Assembly (NCBI GenBank): GCA_021521415.1
Contig: JAIQDT010000233.1
Span: 1,178,001-1,242,000, forward strand
Direction: 5' to 3'
Length of the DNA stretch: 64,000 nucleotides
Source of the DNA: Bidens hawaiensis
Taxonomy: Eukaryota; Streptophyta; Magnoliopsida; Asterales; Asteraceae
Shown: positions 34,216 through 46,265 of the stretch, in pieces
Position numbering within the stretch: position 1 is the stretch's first letter
How the letters are laid out: each line of letters begins with the position of its first letter
Translations under genes and position numbers: made by a program
The notes under the pieces: generated by a model
What the model was told of the DNA's origin: nothing
Database searches by the model: none
Seen by the model: only the letters and a program-made list of their open reading frames with translations

Positions 34216-37200
34216 ATGGTTGGTTATTATGCATTGCCATCTCAGAATGTATTAATGCAACAAATGTTACATCTTGATGCAGAAATAGGATCTCATTCGA
34301 AATGTCAACGTTTGATGAAATTTAGTGATTTTGCCAAATGGGAACCACGTTTTCGAGCACATATTGGATCCGTGCATCCCGACTGAACTCAATGTCTTGA
34401 TGATGTCTACACAGTTCTGATGATTGGTAGTGAAACTACGATTTTTACACCAAAAGATTTTTCTCAATACTCACAAGAGGAAAATAAAGCTTTAGAGATT
34501 GAGACTAACGCATACTCTACTTTGACTATGGCATTACCCGACAATATCTTTTATCAAGTAGGGAGTATTAAGATATGTTCATCCTCGTTTCAACACATCA
34601 AGATGAGAAGTATGGGGAATACAGAAGAAAGCAATAAAGTGATGTTGAAGTTTCAATTCAAAAACTTTAATTTATAAAATTGGGAGACTGTAGAAGAGAT
34701 GCTCACTCGGTTTAATCATTTGATAGCTGAAATGAACAAGTTTAAGATGGAACCATGTGAATCTGATAAAATTGAAACGGTAAAGAATGCTTTACCTGGT
34801 TGATATTCAATGTTTCTAATGGTGTTGAAAGAAAACAACTATTTCAATAATGAAGATCTAACAACCATGGAATTCATGCAAAAAGTGGAAGACCGAGAAT
34901 ATGATCTGAAATGTCAGAAATCTTCTAAGGAAACTCAAGATCCAACTCTTTATCGAGTTTTTCTGCCTTTGTGTAGTTCTGCAACTCCAATTACTACATT
35001 CCTTACTCAAAGTGCACAAGAGGGATCATCTGCATATAGTGATCCGAATGTATGGCTTCATGGCTTCTGGGTTTAATGACAATTCTGGGGGATCACCTAC
35101 TACCAATAGCTTCACTGCACCACCAAACGTTAACATGAAGGAAGCTAAACAGAATTTTGCGTTTCTCTATGCATTCATGACATCATATGAAATTTGGTGG
35201 GTAGTAAGATTGCTACAAGTGAGTTGACTGATGAAGACTATGACCAAATGGATCCAGATGATTTGGAACTAATGGATCTCAAATGAAATATGGCTATGAT
35301 TGTTCGAAAGGTGAAGAAGTTTATGCAATGTATTGGAAAAGACTTACCATCTCTGAATAAACAAGTTGGTTTTGAAAAAAATAAGGTCAAATGTTACAAT
35401 TATCAAGAGTTTGGCCACTTTGCCAAATAATGTGATAAGCCGAATAAGGTGTATAATGGACCTCAAAATCAAGACAAAAATTCTGGAAAGAAAGTTATTG
35501 ATTCTCCTGAAAAGTCTTATGATGGTAATTCTTCTAAAGCTTCAGGATCACAAGCTCTTCTCCCTGCTGAAGGAACTGACTGGACTCAAAGACTACTGTA
35601 TAATGATAATCAAGCAAATCCAGCAACGTTCGTGCTAACTGAAAGTTTCCAAGATGCTAGTGGAAATGAACTACCTTCTAATAATGAGACAGAATCGGAT
35701 TATGATAATTCTTGTCATATGCAACCAAATTCTTTTGCATGCATGGCTAAGATTGACGAGGTTAGTTCTTCTTCTGTTAAATTATCTGAAAATGTGCCTT
35801 GTTCTGTATGTGAATCTGCTAAATCTAGAATTGATTCTCTTAAAGAACATAATTACTTACTGATAAAACAAATTGCTTCATTCAAGGATACATATAGACA
35901 ATCGCTATAGTCACAAATGAGGTCTAGGTAAAAAGTAAAAGCTTTGTCTATAAGTAACCATGATTTGAAAGCAGAATTGTCAGTGAAACTGACCATTAAT
36001 GATCAACAATTTCAAGAGATTCTTAAACATATAACTAAGATAACTGAACTTGAAAATGAGGTTCTTGATTTGAAAAGCAAATTAGGCAAGTTTCGAAATT
36101 CTTCATTCTTGTTAAATGAAATCATCGAGGTGTTTGGTAAACAAAAAGATTCAAAGAAAGGTGTGGGCTTTGTTGAAGTTCCACCACCATTTCATAATGA
36201 TTATACTCCAAATCCGTTTGCGGGAAAAGATGAAATTATTATTGAACCAGTTATTATTGAGGAAAAACCAAAATTGGTTAAAAATGACAATTTTGATGTT
36301 CAATCTTCAACTCAAAAACCGCATATTCAAAGTAACAAGTTCTTTGTTGAAAATGTTGACAAGGTAATCATTGAGGATGTATTTGAACCTGAAGTTGTGC
36401 ACATAAACCATAACTTTCCAAGTTCAAGTCACATTTTATGTGAACCTCATGAATTTGAGGAGGCTGTGTGTGGTTCAGATGCATCTAAAGTGAAAAAAGA
36501 GAAATGTGTTTAGGTTAAGGCTAACAAATCAGAAAAACCAAAAATTTATGATAAGGATTTGATGCACTTTATCAATCTTGTTCCTCCTAAGCCAACCACT
36601 GGTCGAGTGTATAAATTGAGACGCATCAGGAAAGTTTTCACTGAGAAAGACATTCCGCTTAAACTTATTAAGTCTGAATTGATAGAAATTATCTTTCAAA
36701 ATGAAACTTCTAAGATACAAGATCTTGAACATGCGTTTGTTAATTCCAAATAATCAAATACAACATATCCCTTGGTAAAATCCAAACAATTATTAAAATC
36801 TGCTAAGAAAGTTCAATTTGTTTAATCAACTGGAACTGACACTTTACAGAGTTTTTCAAATAGTTCAAATCTTGATTTTTTAAATGAAAAAAAAGTCTGT
36901 TACATTTGATGATTTGGACAAAGACCCTATTCCTGGTGTTTTTCATCAATCTTCTGTTGCACAAGTTTCTACCAAATCACAACATGAGCGTGTTGACATG
37001 AGAACATGTTTTCTTTGTGGTGAACAACGTCATGTTGTTTGAAACTGTGGAACGAAGAAATCACAAAATCTTCATCCGTTTATCAAGGAACAAACCAAAC
37101 CTGTTCCCATGATTAAAGAGATTTTGAAAAGACCGATGTCTTGTGTTGATGAGACTCACATCATATTTTCAAATGTGAATCCCCGTAAAGTGATTCATGT

Positions 37201-37421
37201 TAAATTCGAGTAATTTAAAACCCAAATTTGTTCACAAGGAACGAATTTGAAAGAATGTGAACACAAATGTAGTTCAAGCTGCATATTTGAGACAAAATTC
37301 GAAAAGACTTGTGAATTATTCACAAGTAACCAAACTGCATTTGGATTCACTCAACATTAACTCTTCAAGTGAAATTAAAGAGGTGCCCAAGACTGAGTCC
37401 CGGGCATCCATTTTAAAGTAA
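34216..37421 (+). pseudogene. Sirevirus D gag, broken
   Basis: Starts MVGYYALPSQNVL at 34216; a stop follows after 57 codons (SVHPD), with more stops and shifts later. Readable blocks: KFSDFAKWEPRFRAHI, ETNAYSTLTMALPDNI, EEMLTRFNHLIAEMNK (gag core), a first zinc knuckle with its second Cys changed to Tyr (CYNYQEFGHFAK, about 35395), a long coiled-coil stretch (about 35800-36130), the VEVPPPFHNDYTPNPF block, and a second knuckle (CFLCGEQRHVV...NC, about 37010-37055). The original stop is TAA at 37419-37421. The layout gag core, knuckle, coiled coil, PPPF block, second knuckle is shared with G and H. Confidence 0.82.
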
Positions 37422-37442
37422 TCATTTTTCATCTATGTGCAG
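37419..37442 (+). promoter_or_regulatory. Gag stop / branch-point-like TAATC / 3' splice-site-like TGTGCAG (element D)
   Basis: TAATC, whose TAA is the in-frame gag stop, a T-rich tract, then TGTGCAG ending at 37442. The protease Asp codon would follow 39 nt later, in phase. Elements G (61619-61644) and H (54735-54712) have the same arrangement. Confidence 0.6.
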
Positions 37443-37486
37443 AGTTTATCCAAGACTATATCTGGTGAAAACTGGATCATGGATAG
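37443..37486 (+). pseudogene. Sirevirus D pol, first codons before the solo-LTR insertion
   Basis: Reads SLSKTISGENWIMD and is then interrupted inside the protease motif: the sequence ATG GAT AG is followed by the solo LTR. An ATG directly precedes the catalytic Asp, as in G. Confidence 0.75.
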
Positions 37487-40400
37487 GGTGACATTCGTGA
37501 CAAAACGAGGTATATTATATTCACTATGTAGCAAGTAAACGATAAATCGGTTAATTCGTAGTGCTTAAACGAGTAACCGACCGATACTAATTATGACCCG
37601 TATACATACTGAGGGGTCATATACGAGTTATATATATATTATAGAGGCTAACATATTGATATTTAGGCCCCAGTACGTTTAAAACTCTTTAAACGAAAAA
37701 GGTTTCGTTTATCGATACGCTATAAGCTTAAACGCAATCGTTAATATCAAAATGAGCATTGTAGCATCCGTTAAGCCGAAAAATATTTAAAAAACACTTA
37801 TAAGACATGTTCTAAGAAATCCGTGAAAATATTTTGGAATTTTACAACGAGTCAGTACGTTTTTCTTATTTTACAAAAAGAAGCTGAAAAACACTCGTTT
37901 TCGCGCTGGTTTTCGCACCCGAACTAGTTTTCTTGCAAAAAAACCGAACCCGAATTAAATTTTGGACCGACGTTTAAGTATGGCACGAATACTGAGGCAC
38001 CATTGGGCCAAAAAGGAGGCCCAATGGGCCTTATATGCTTGCGGCCGCAACTAAGGGGGAAGGCCCACCCCTTTACAATATAATATATATGTAAATATTA
38101 AGAAGATATTTATAAAAAACAAATTCCTGAAATAAGCAGAACATACTCTTCTTCATCAAGCTCCATCAAAACCCTAAGGTAAATATTGATTTTTACATTG
38201 ATTTTAACCATGATTAACATAGTTTAACCATGAAAAATTAATCCTTGATTAGTTTTAAACATGTTTAACCATCCAAAAATCATAAAAATCAAGTAAAACC
38301 ATGTTTTGATGTTAAACATGTTTACAAACCAGGAACATATACTTTTTTGGTCAAAAACGCGGATTAGAACATGAATACAACGTTTTTACGGTTTGAAAGT
38401 TCGGTTTGAACCCAAAACCGAAACCCTAATTATCAAGGCTGTCACATGGATTATTTATGCTTGGTTTGATGTTATATGATATGTAGATACACTGGGTTTG
38501 CAACCCGAGACCCGGAAAGTCGTTTAAGCTAGCAAAACTCATCGAAAACCGACAAGGTAAACCCGTAACACTCGTTTATGGTATATTTAGTATTATGTTG
38601 TGCGTGCTTGTTGTTAGCTTGTGAAAATTTTCATGGACATTAGGAATCATATAAATGAGTCCCTGTTCAAATTTGGTAATTGTTTGATAAACGGAGAATA
38701 TTTGGTGAATTTATTTCCGTCTATGAGCAATTATTTGGGTAAAATAGCTAAACATATTGAAAAATTACGAAATTTGGTTTTGGAGATTAATATGTGATGG
38801 TAAAAATAGCTAAACATATTGAAAAATCACTGGAAATTTTTGGGGATCATTGGAAATGCCTAAGTATGGTTTGTGCAATTATGATTTAACCGAATTTTAA
38901 CAGCCGAAAAACGCACAAAAAGGCATTTTGTCAAAAGAATTAGGTTCTGGAGATTTTGCAGGGGCTATGTAATAACATTTAGGCTATTTTTAAAAATTAT
39001 CGGATTTTTCGGAGGTCGTTTGATATAAACGGGCCATTTATTACACGATTATAACCTATTAAATGAATTTTTATAAATAAATAATTAATCATAAAATTTC
39101 TGAAAATATTTTTATAAAGTTCTACATATTTTAATGTATTTTTACAATAATTTACATAATTTATATATAAGTACATATTTAGTTATGATTAATCAAAGAT
39201 TTAAATTATAATTGTTTTAACGAAACCGGCAGTTTTGTGTTTAACGGACTGATTGGTATGTCAAAATGTCAAAAGTGGTCAAATGTCATATTTTTGAATG
39301 AAATTTATAAAAAAGAACTTTTTACGAGAATTCCGGACAATTCGGGTGGATTGTACGTGTTTTGTATAATCAAACCCGTGTGAAAACGGAAACGAACCCT
39401 GCGATCAAACCAGATATCGAAACCTTAAAATTCTTTCATAAATCTAATCATTTTATCAATCTATATATTTGCTTAAGTTTTTATGATCTTACCTATTCCC
39501 GAAACGCGTAAACGATCAACTTGGCTAGGCTCTGGAAACGGTGAAACTGAGCCAAATCCAGTTTTAATCATTTCATAGTATACAACGTCACAATCTAAGA
39601 CTATGGTCATGTTCTGGGCCTAACAGCTATAACAAACTAGTTATACAGCCCGATTTGGTTTAAACATTGTACTAGTATTAACAGTACGATACCGTTTATA
39701 GGAATCAGGCTATAAGCGAGGCACCTGACCTATTGATATATAATTTCTGTGCGAACTACGATAAGGTGAGTTTCATGACCCCCACTTTCTAAACTGTGTT
39801 ATGAACTTTTGGGGTGGAAAGCATGTTTACATATATTTATATACTTGAAAACGTGTGATGAAGTGAATTATTTAAGTACTAACACTTGAAAGTCCCCACA
39901 AACACAAGTGATTAACTTCGTGCCGGTGACGTGTGGATAGTACTATCGGTTTGACAAACCCAACTGACAGAGCCGGTGGGGTATAACGGAACATGTTAAC
40001 CCAGTTGCACATTGTCATTTAAACTTGTTACATACTGCTATGTAGTGTTAGACATTAAACATACTTGGGGCAAAGTGGCTGTTAAATGCCAACGGGAGTG
40101 CATGGGCAGGGGTGGCCATGTGTTTTAGCTCGTTTCGGTTTCACTTGTGGCTTAGTATAATACATCATACACATACATGTATACATACACACTGTAATCT
40201 TTACGAACTCGTATACTGATTTCGTTGATACTCGTGAAACTTGAAACTCACCAACTAGACGTAGTTGACCCGTTTTAACATGCTTTTCAGGTAAAGAAAA
40301 GGTGGAATGATTTGCTTACGTTCTTGGTGTTACGAATGAAGTTGAATAGCTGTGAATAGACGCAGATATATATAATATTGAATAAGAAGCTCGTAAACCG

Positions 40401-40558
40401 GTTATGTGATTCTCATCTAGTTTGTAAACATAGTACCTACCAATGTAATATGATGTAAATTAGTTGTTGAATTTATTTATAAACAATGTGGTTGATACCA
40501 GTGTTATCTGTTACAATCACGTATTACGCTTCCGCAACTACCTATTCGGGGTGTGACA
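37487..40558 (+). mobile_element. Solo LTR of a Tekay-type element inside the protease motif of D
   Basis: 3072 bp, starting GGTGACATTCG (expected TGTGACATTCG) and ending GGGGTGTGACA. It is flanked by perfect GATAG duplications (37482-37486 and 40559-40563). Removing it and one GATAG restores the codon series of the protease. Internal blocks (TTTGACAAACCCA, GACTATGGTCATGTT) match other Tekay LTRs here. No internal domain is present, so unequal recombination between the two LTRs of a full element is the likely origin. Confidence 0.9.
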
Positions 40559-41507
40559 GATAGTGGATGCTCTTGTCATAATACCGGCAACATTAACCTC
40601 TTATCAAATATCAAAAATATTCAAGGAGGGTATGTAGATTTTTCGCGTAATTCGGGTAGAATGATTACAAAAGGAGATGTTTCAAATGGGTGTATCACAT
40701 CTGAAAGTACATTTTTGCGACAAAGTGGATCACAATTTGTTGAGTGTGTCTAAAATTTGTGATAAGAAGTATACCACTGTATTTAATTATAAGGAGTGCA
40801 TAATAATTAAACCATGATATGTCATTCCAGAAGGCAACCACTTATGCGATCTCCTCGACCAAATGATATTTATGTTTTAAGCATAACTTCTAACGTAACC
40901 ACTTCTGTTGAAACCTGTTTTGTCTTAAAGGAAACTGTGAAAGATTCGATTATGTGGCATAAGCGTATGGGTCACATTTATGTCAGAAAGATGAACTATC
41001 TTATGGCTAATGATTTGGTTGGTGGGGTTTCTTTGAAACATTTCAAACTGACTGATAATTGTGTTGCATGTAAAAAGGGCGAACAGAAAAAGAAGTCTCA
41101 CCCTTCTAAGTTAATTAATACCATTGATACTCATTTGGAACGACTTCATATGGACTTGTTTGGTCCTGTGAATCGTGAGAGTATTGCTGGTGATTGGAAT
41201 TGTCTAGTTGCCTCTGATGATTATTCAAGATACCCTTGGGTTCTATTTATGTGTTCGAAAGATCAAACACCTATTCTTGTTCAAAATCTAATCACAAAGA
41301 TCAAATCACTATATAAACTCAAAGTGAGACGTCTTCGGAGTGATAATGGTACGGAGTTCAAAAACATTGTATTGGATTTCTTTTGCATTCAGAAAGGAAT
41401 CATCGAGAATACAGTGCTCCATACGTACCTCAATAGAATGGTGTTGCACAAAGAAGGAACCGAATACTAATTGAAGCTGCAAGAACAATGCTAGCGATTT
41501 CTAAGAT
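40559..41507 (+). pseudogene. Sirevirus D protease and integrase, truncated
   Basis: Resumes with SGCSCHNTGNINLLSNI (protease after the catalytic Asp); the frame is lost near 40735. From 40814: MWHKRMGHIYVRKMNYL and CVACKKGEQKKKSH (HHCC domain), then LHMDLFGPV, SDDYSRYPWV and RSDNGTEFKN (first and second catalytic Asp). A shift at about 41400 disrupts the PQQNG/AER part. RTLIEAARTMLAISK is still readable before the LTR of E starts at about 41508. RT and RNase H of D are not in the window. Confidence 0.82.
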
Positions 41508-42581
41508 TTCGGTCCCGATTATGTCGCTCAATCACTATGTCGTAACCCACGTTATTTGTGTCGACAAGAAGGTTAACGACTTGCTAATTTAGGAAAGAAC
41601 AATAGTTATGTTAATGGCGGAAACACTAACACGCTAAATGTTTCTAACAAGACACAAAGGTAACAAACACACATTGTAACTCAAAAGATTTCCATTGATA
41701 TAACATGTCAAATACAATAAGAAATCAATTAGGGTTTCAGAATGGAATGTTTTATCCGCATGAGATAAAGACAGCCGTCACAATTAATATCAGGTGAAAA
41801 GTCTAGGTGTCGTATGTTGTCTTAGGCGTGCCCTAAATTATTCCTTTTATAGGCCTGCCCTGACACATGTCATTCCATATCTGGAAGCTCTAATCATTCG
41901 TACATAATTAAAGCTATTACAATAAATGCGAAGTGTAAAACAAGTCTTCAGGAAAGCTTTGCAGCATGTATCATTGTCGAGCAGACTTGGTAATCATGAA
42001 GTGTGCTGGTAAACAGTTCTACAGGCAGACTTTACTTAGAATATTTTCACAGAAAATATTCACCTAGCAAACTTCAATCCTCTTGACCATATCAAACTTT
42101 GCTCGATATAGTCCCTCTAGCGAACTTGTTATTCAGGAATCCCTTCAATTTTTTGTTAGCAATAACCTATTAAGCAAATCAAAGTATACTGGTAGCACAG
42201 TAGCTTTTCTATGAGTTTAACCTTGCTCGGCATAAGTGTTTAACTTGTTTCTTGATAAACTTCCTTCAACCTTGCTAGGAACACTTTTTATTATGAATAA
42301 ACCTTGCTAGATTTGGTTTTAGCTTGGTATTAGCCAAGAGGTTGCTAGGAAAACAAACCTTTCTTCTCTTGAAGAACTACCTTGCTAGATAAAGTGAACC
42401 TTGCTCGGTTTAACACTTAAGAGGAATTCTAGAAGATAACCTTGCCCGGAAGGCAAAATACCTTGCTAGGATAAGTAAAACCTTGCTGGGAGGTCTGAGC
42501 TTGCTTGGAGTCTATACTTAGCAATTTCTTGAGAGGTTGAGAAGTTTCCAATCTTCTTTTAGCCTTTTTCTCATCCCAACA
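41508..42581 (-). mobile_element. Sirevirus E, 3' LTR
   Basis: About 1.07 kb on the minus strand, TGTTGGGATGAG (42581) to about 41508, where the terminus has mutated (aligning to the CGGTCCTGACA end of C). Same family as the LTRs of C and G. Repeats ACCTTGCTAGG/ACCTTGCTCGG about fifteen times between 42070 and 42500. The TATA module CCTATAAAAGG lies at about 41842-41853 (minus). Confidence 0.8.
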
Positions 42582-42600
42582 ATCTCCCCTAGATTGGAAC
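42544..42600 (-). promoter_or_regulatory. Polypurine tract and U3-start hairpin of Sirevirus E
   Basis: Plus-strand arms GTTTCCAATCT (42544-42554, in U3) and AGATTGGAAC (42591-42600) are inverted repeats with one extra base. The purine tract CTAGGGGAGAT (minus) and the LTR start lie between them. This is the same architecture as in B, F and H with a different stem. Confidence 0.6.
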
Positions 42601-42761
42601 AATCTCAGCGGTACCAAAACACCTCTATGGTTACATACACATAGCTAAGATATAAATCAAATTTCAAAACAAATTACATATCATAATCAAAACAAATAAT
42701 AATGGCTGGAAATTCTGTCCCATGGACATTACAAAGCAAACCTAAGCTATAAAAATATTCT

Positions 42762-43154
42762 TCATCTCCATGAGGTTGAGGCTTCTTGTCTTCTATCCAA
42801 CTTGACACTTGCGGCACTTTCCTTGAAGATAAATAATTGCGTGTGGTTCGGATGATCAGTGGGAACAGTCCATATGATTATATCATTGAGCTCTTCCACA
42901 TGCAAAAATTTCGAGTAAGTATATTCCTTTATGATGCCCAAGGCCCGCCCATCAGAGTTTCTGAGAATGAAGGATCCATCTTTATCATCAACATCAACAC
43001 TTGCAATACTTCCATTTCTCTGGACTTCAAAATTTAGCCTTGACATCTTCCGCCTCATATTTAAACACTCCATCATGATTGAAAGAGGGTTCTTGCTTTT
43101 GCTTTTTTCCTTGAATGTTTCTTCAGTAAACTTGATCTCCCTTATTCTCTTCAA
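42762..43154 (-). pseudogene. Sirevirus E, 3' fragment of a post-pol ORF
   Basis: A 130-codon frame upstream of the E purine tract, sense to E (FEVQRNGSIASVDVDDKDGS, RNSDGRALGIIKEYTY, HPNHTQLFIFKESA). Position and size fit the C-terminal part of ORF3. Similarity to the ORF3 C-domains of B and H is weak, so assignment rests mainly on position. Its 5' part is removed by element F. It has no motif that I recognise. Confidence 0.45.
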
Positions 43155-43276
43155 CAGTTCCTCTCATATTCAGACAATTATATTTTTCTTTTCTTGTTAA
43201 GCATTGGGAAACCTTATATGGATTGATCTTTGAGATGCTTGGATAAATCATTTCTTTGTCTTCCTGCAAATCTATG

Positions 43277-43775
43277 TGTTGAAACCTACCAAGGATCTAG
43301 CCGCGTTGATACATCAATTAAATACAAGAACAATTAATACTTTAAATAGATAGTTTATTGATAAATAAGAGATATTTACATAATAACTTATGAAGTGCAT
43401 AAGAACTTAGATCTAGGATATCTCACATCTCTCATATGTGTGATCACTTTACAAATGAGCATGGATTAGCCTATTTATAGGAAATATGCTCCAATTCGTT
43501 AAGTTAAGCTTAATTCGTTATACCTTCGTAACGAATTAGACTCCATTCGTTATGCTTCCATAACGAATGGTAATACCTTAACTAACTAGCCCTCATTCGT
43601 TATGCTTCCATAACGAATGGGCTCATACCTTAACGAACAAGTCTAGATAACTAATGAATGGGCCTCATTCTCTATACAATTCATAGCGAATGGGCCATTT
43701 ACATTAAATATACAACCTAGATTATCTATAACTTATTCGATCACTACGGACACCGAAACCGTGCACTAACAGACA
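43277..43775 (-). mobile_element. Sirevirus F, 3' LTR
   Basis: 499 bp on the minus strand, TGTCTGTTAGTGCACGG (43775) to GGTTTCAACA (43277), inserted in E with CTATG (43272-43276) as probable target copy. A TATAAATA stretch (minus, about 43470) can be the TATA box. Paired inverted units such as CCATTCGTTATGC with GCATAACGAATGG fill 43495-43690. Confidence 0.75.
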
Positions 43776-43809
43776 TCCCCTTTCCGTAGCTAGCGAATGG
43801 GCCAATCAC

Positions 43810-44131
43810 TTTACAAATGAGCACGGATTAGCCTATTTATAGGCAATATGCTCCAATTTGTTAAGTTAAGCCTAATTCGTTATACCTTCGTAACGAATTA
43901 GACTCCGTTCGTTATGCTTCCATAACGAATGGTAATACCTTAACTAACTAGCCCTCATTCGTTATGCTTCCATCACGAATGGGCTGATACCTTAACGAAC
44001 AAGTCTAGATAACTAAGGAATGGGCCTCATTCGCTATACAATCCATAGCGAATGGGCCATTTACATTACAACCTAGACTATCTATAACTTATTCGATCGC
44101 TACGGACACCAAAACCATGCACTAACAGACA
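43810..44131 (-). repeat. Tandem partial duplication of the F LTR and its polypurine tract
   Basis: Repeats 43449-43775 with about 95% identity by eye, including the LTR start and the adjoining CCCCCTTTCCGTAGCTA block. The unit is about 360 bp. It gives F a second complete U3-start/purine-tract junction. Confidence 0.8.
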
Positions 44132-44155
44132 CCCCCTTTCCGTAGCTATCGAATA
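44090..44155 (-). promoter_or_regulatory. Polypurine tract and U3-start hairpin of Sirevirus F (second copy)
   Basis: Arms TATTCGATCGCTACGGA (44090-44106) and TCCGTAGCTATCGAATA (44139-44155) pair over 17 positions with one mismatch; the purine tract AAGGGGG (minus) and the U3 start are in the loop. The first copy pairs over 16 positions with three mismatches (about 43735-43800). Confidence 0.7.
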
Positions 44156-45289
44156 CTTTAATCTTGAATACTTTAACTGCAAATCACCAGTCACAAACCG
44201 TGCACAAACAGACACCCCCTTGACTGATGATTTTCGGGCTTGTGCAGACAAACAATCTTTAAATCTTTTCAGCAAACTAATAACTTGTAGCCTCTCATAT
44301 CAGATCACCCCCTCAAAGTGAGCAACTCTTGGATCTCATCGCGATCATCCATTGGCGTATGATATGGTTCAATCTTTCAACAATCAGTAACAAGTCATCA
44401 GCTATGCGTTAGCACCGGTAAAGAAAAAATATCTTTACGTTTATCCTTGTCACACATCTTCATGAACAACTTGATCATTCAACATCTTTCACTTCGGGTT
44501 TCCCTCTCTTGATAACGTTTATCCCAAATAACTCTTTGAAGCTCTTCCACATCCCATTCGTAAAGATGCACTAATGTTTGGGCATATGATTCAGAGTTTT
44601 AACCTCCACTAATCAATCCAGAACGATCAAATTCTTCAATCTAATGACAAGACTCGTATATTCTTCAATATGATCAATCCGTTCGAGAATCGCCCCACTC
44701 AATAGAAGTAATCCGCCGTATACTCATAGCCAACATAGTCAGGATCAAAGTCCCTCAGAAAGAAGTAAACGGACAAACACTAGTATCCCACATAGTTAGG
44801 TTTCAATCTTTGAACAAACAAGCATGAATTACCACCCGAATTGTAGTAATTTTTCATAAAACCTTGCAAACGTAGGAAGATGCAAGCTAAATAAAACTCT
44901 ATGAATGTTTTTATCTCCCCCTTTTCTTGATAAATTCAGCAAGGTCTTGAATAATCTTTAAAGTTCATAAACAAACTCCTCCTTAAATTACTCGTGGGCT
45001 CCCCCTCGGCCAATTGAAACGCGTAAAAAGTCGGCCTGAAAGTACGTCACCAAAATTTGAGAGAAGAGTACCCAATACATTATGAACATCTCAGAAAAAT
45101 TTCGATTAAGAAAATTTTTCCCGATTTTCCCGCCATAAATTCACCGAAAATTTTCGAAAAATAAATATTATCGCCAAAATTTTCAAGAATGAAATCTCAC
45201 TTACGAGGAGTATTCAGGAAAAAATTTGCGCAAGAAAATTTTTCCCGCCAATTTTTTTTTTATTTTATTATTTTTTTTTTTACAAATTG
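44132..45289 (-). other. 3' region of Sirevirus F with repeated polypurine tracts
   Basis: Further purine-tract-like stretches on the minus strand are seen at about 44214, 44306, 44931 and 45000. The one at 44214 has its own hairpin with arms AAATCACCAGTCA (44181-44193) and TGACTGATGATTT (44221-44233) and another TGTCTGTTTGTGCACGG start. Repeated purine tracts are a reported Sirevirus trait. No intact ORF3 is left; short coding-like pieces on the minus strand at about 44330-44640 may be its remains. 45240-45275 is A/T homopolymer rich. Confidence 0.5.
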
Positions 45290-45800
45290 CCTCTCAATTC
45301 GTTATATCAATAGCTCCAATTCGTTAACTTAGCTCGTGCTCTTCATTCTTTAACTTAGTTCGTGCTCTTTAATTTGTTAACTTAATCACCATTCGTCAAC
45401 CAGTCTTTCATTCGTTATACACTTAACGAATCTAATCAATTCGTTATAACTTACCATCTCTAATTCGTTAAAACAAACCTCATTCGTTATAATAGTTACA
45501 CGAATGGTCTTCAATTCGTTAAGAACTCCACTTCGTCATACACATAACAAATTACATTACTTAGTTATCATTAACTTAACGAACTTTCTTAATGAATTAC
45601 CTTAATTCGTAATACAATTAACTTAACGAATTGCCTTAATTCGTTACTTTTAACTTAACGAATTAGCTTCACGAATTACCTTAATTCGTTACGTTTACCT
45701 TAACGAATTAACTTAATTCATTAAACTACCATAACGACTAGCTACAATAGATTCGTTAAACTCCCTTAACGAATTAGCTACAATAATATAACGAATCAGG
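45290..45800 (-). repeat. Second zone of ATTCGTTA/TAACGAAT units
   Basis: Roughly two dozen copies in both orientations within 510 bp. It separates the F remnant from the B-like leader and could belong to either. No coding content. Confidence 0.75.
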
Positions 45801-46265
45801 CAGTTGGATTTGACCTGTTCGCCGGAAAAACGAATTTCGCCGGAAAATTCAGTTATTTCGCCGGAAAAATGTAGATCTGGCCTGATTCTGGAAATTTGAA
45901 CTTCATCCATGGCGAAATCATCAAAACACCATAATTAACCATGAAAATCAACACGAACTCTAGGATTCTCATCACGATTCCGAATCCATAATCAGTTTAA
46001 CTTTACAATCATTGATTCAACACCAATTAAATCAAAAAGTAACATGCTCTTCCATGGTGAATCACTCAATACACCATAACTTAACACCAAATTACACAGG
46101 AAGCTTCATCTTCCATCAGTAAACACGAATTCACCAACAAATCCACCAATAACACATTAATTTACTCCAGATCTGACCAAAACCCGATGAACACAAAAAA
46201 CACGAATTGACCATATTCATACCTTAATCGATGCACCGAGAGCAGCCGTCTACTTTGATACCAAT
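45801..46265 (-). promoter_or_regulatory. Leader and primer-binding site of Sirevirus B
   Basis: The primer site TTGGTATCAAAGTAG (minus, 46265-46251) abuts an LTR end. The leader on its 3' side contains TAAG/GTATGA with the GT at 46222, a good match to a plant 5' splice site, about 30 nt past the primer site. No gene; gag is missing. Confidence 0.65.

Noticed and set aside
41508..41570. LTR start of E at 41559 (TGTCGACAAG)
   Set aside because: Alignment with the C and G LTR ends continues about 50 bp further left to an ATCGGGACC end, so the border was placed at about 41508.
42837..43200. Overlapping plus-strand frames opposite the E ORF3 fragment
   Set aside because: No motif; the minus-strand frame fits the element's polarity and position.
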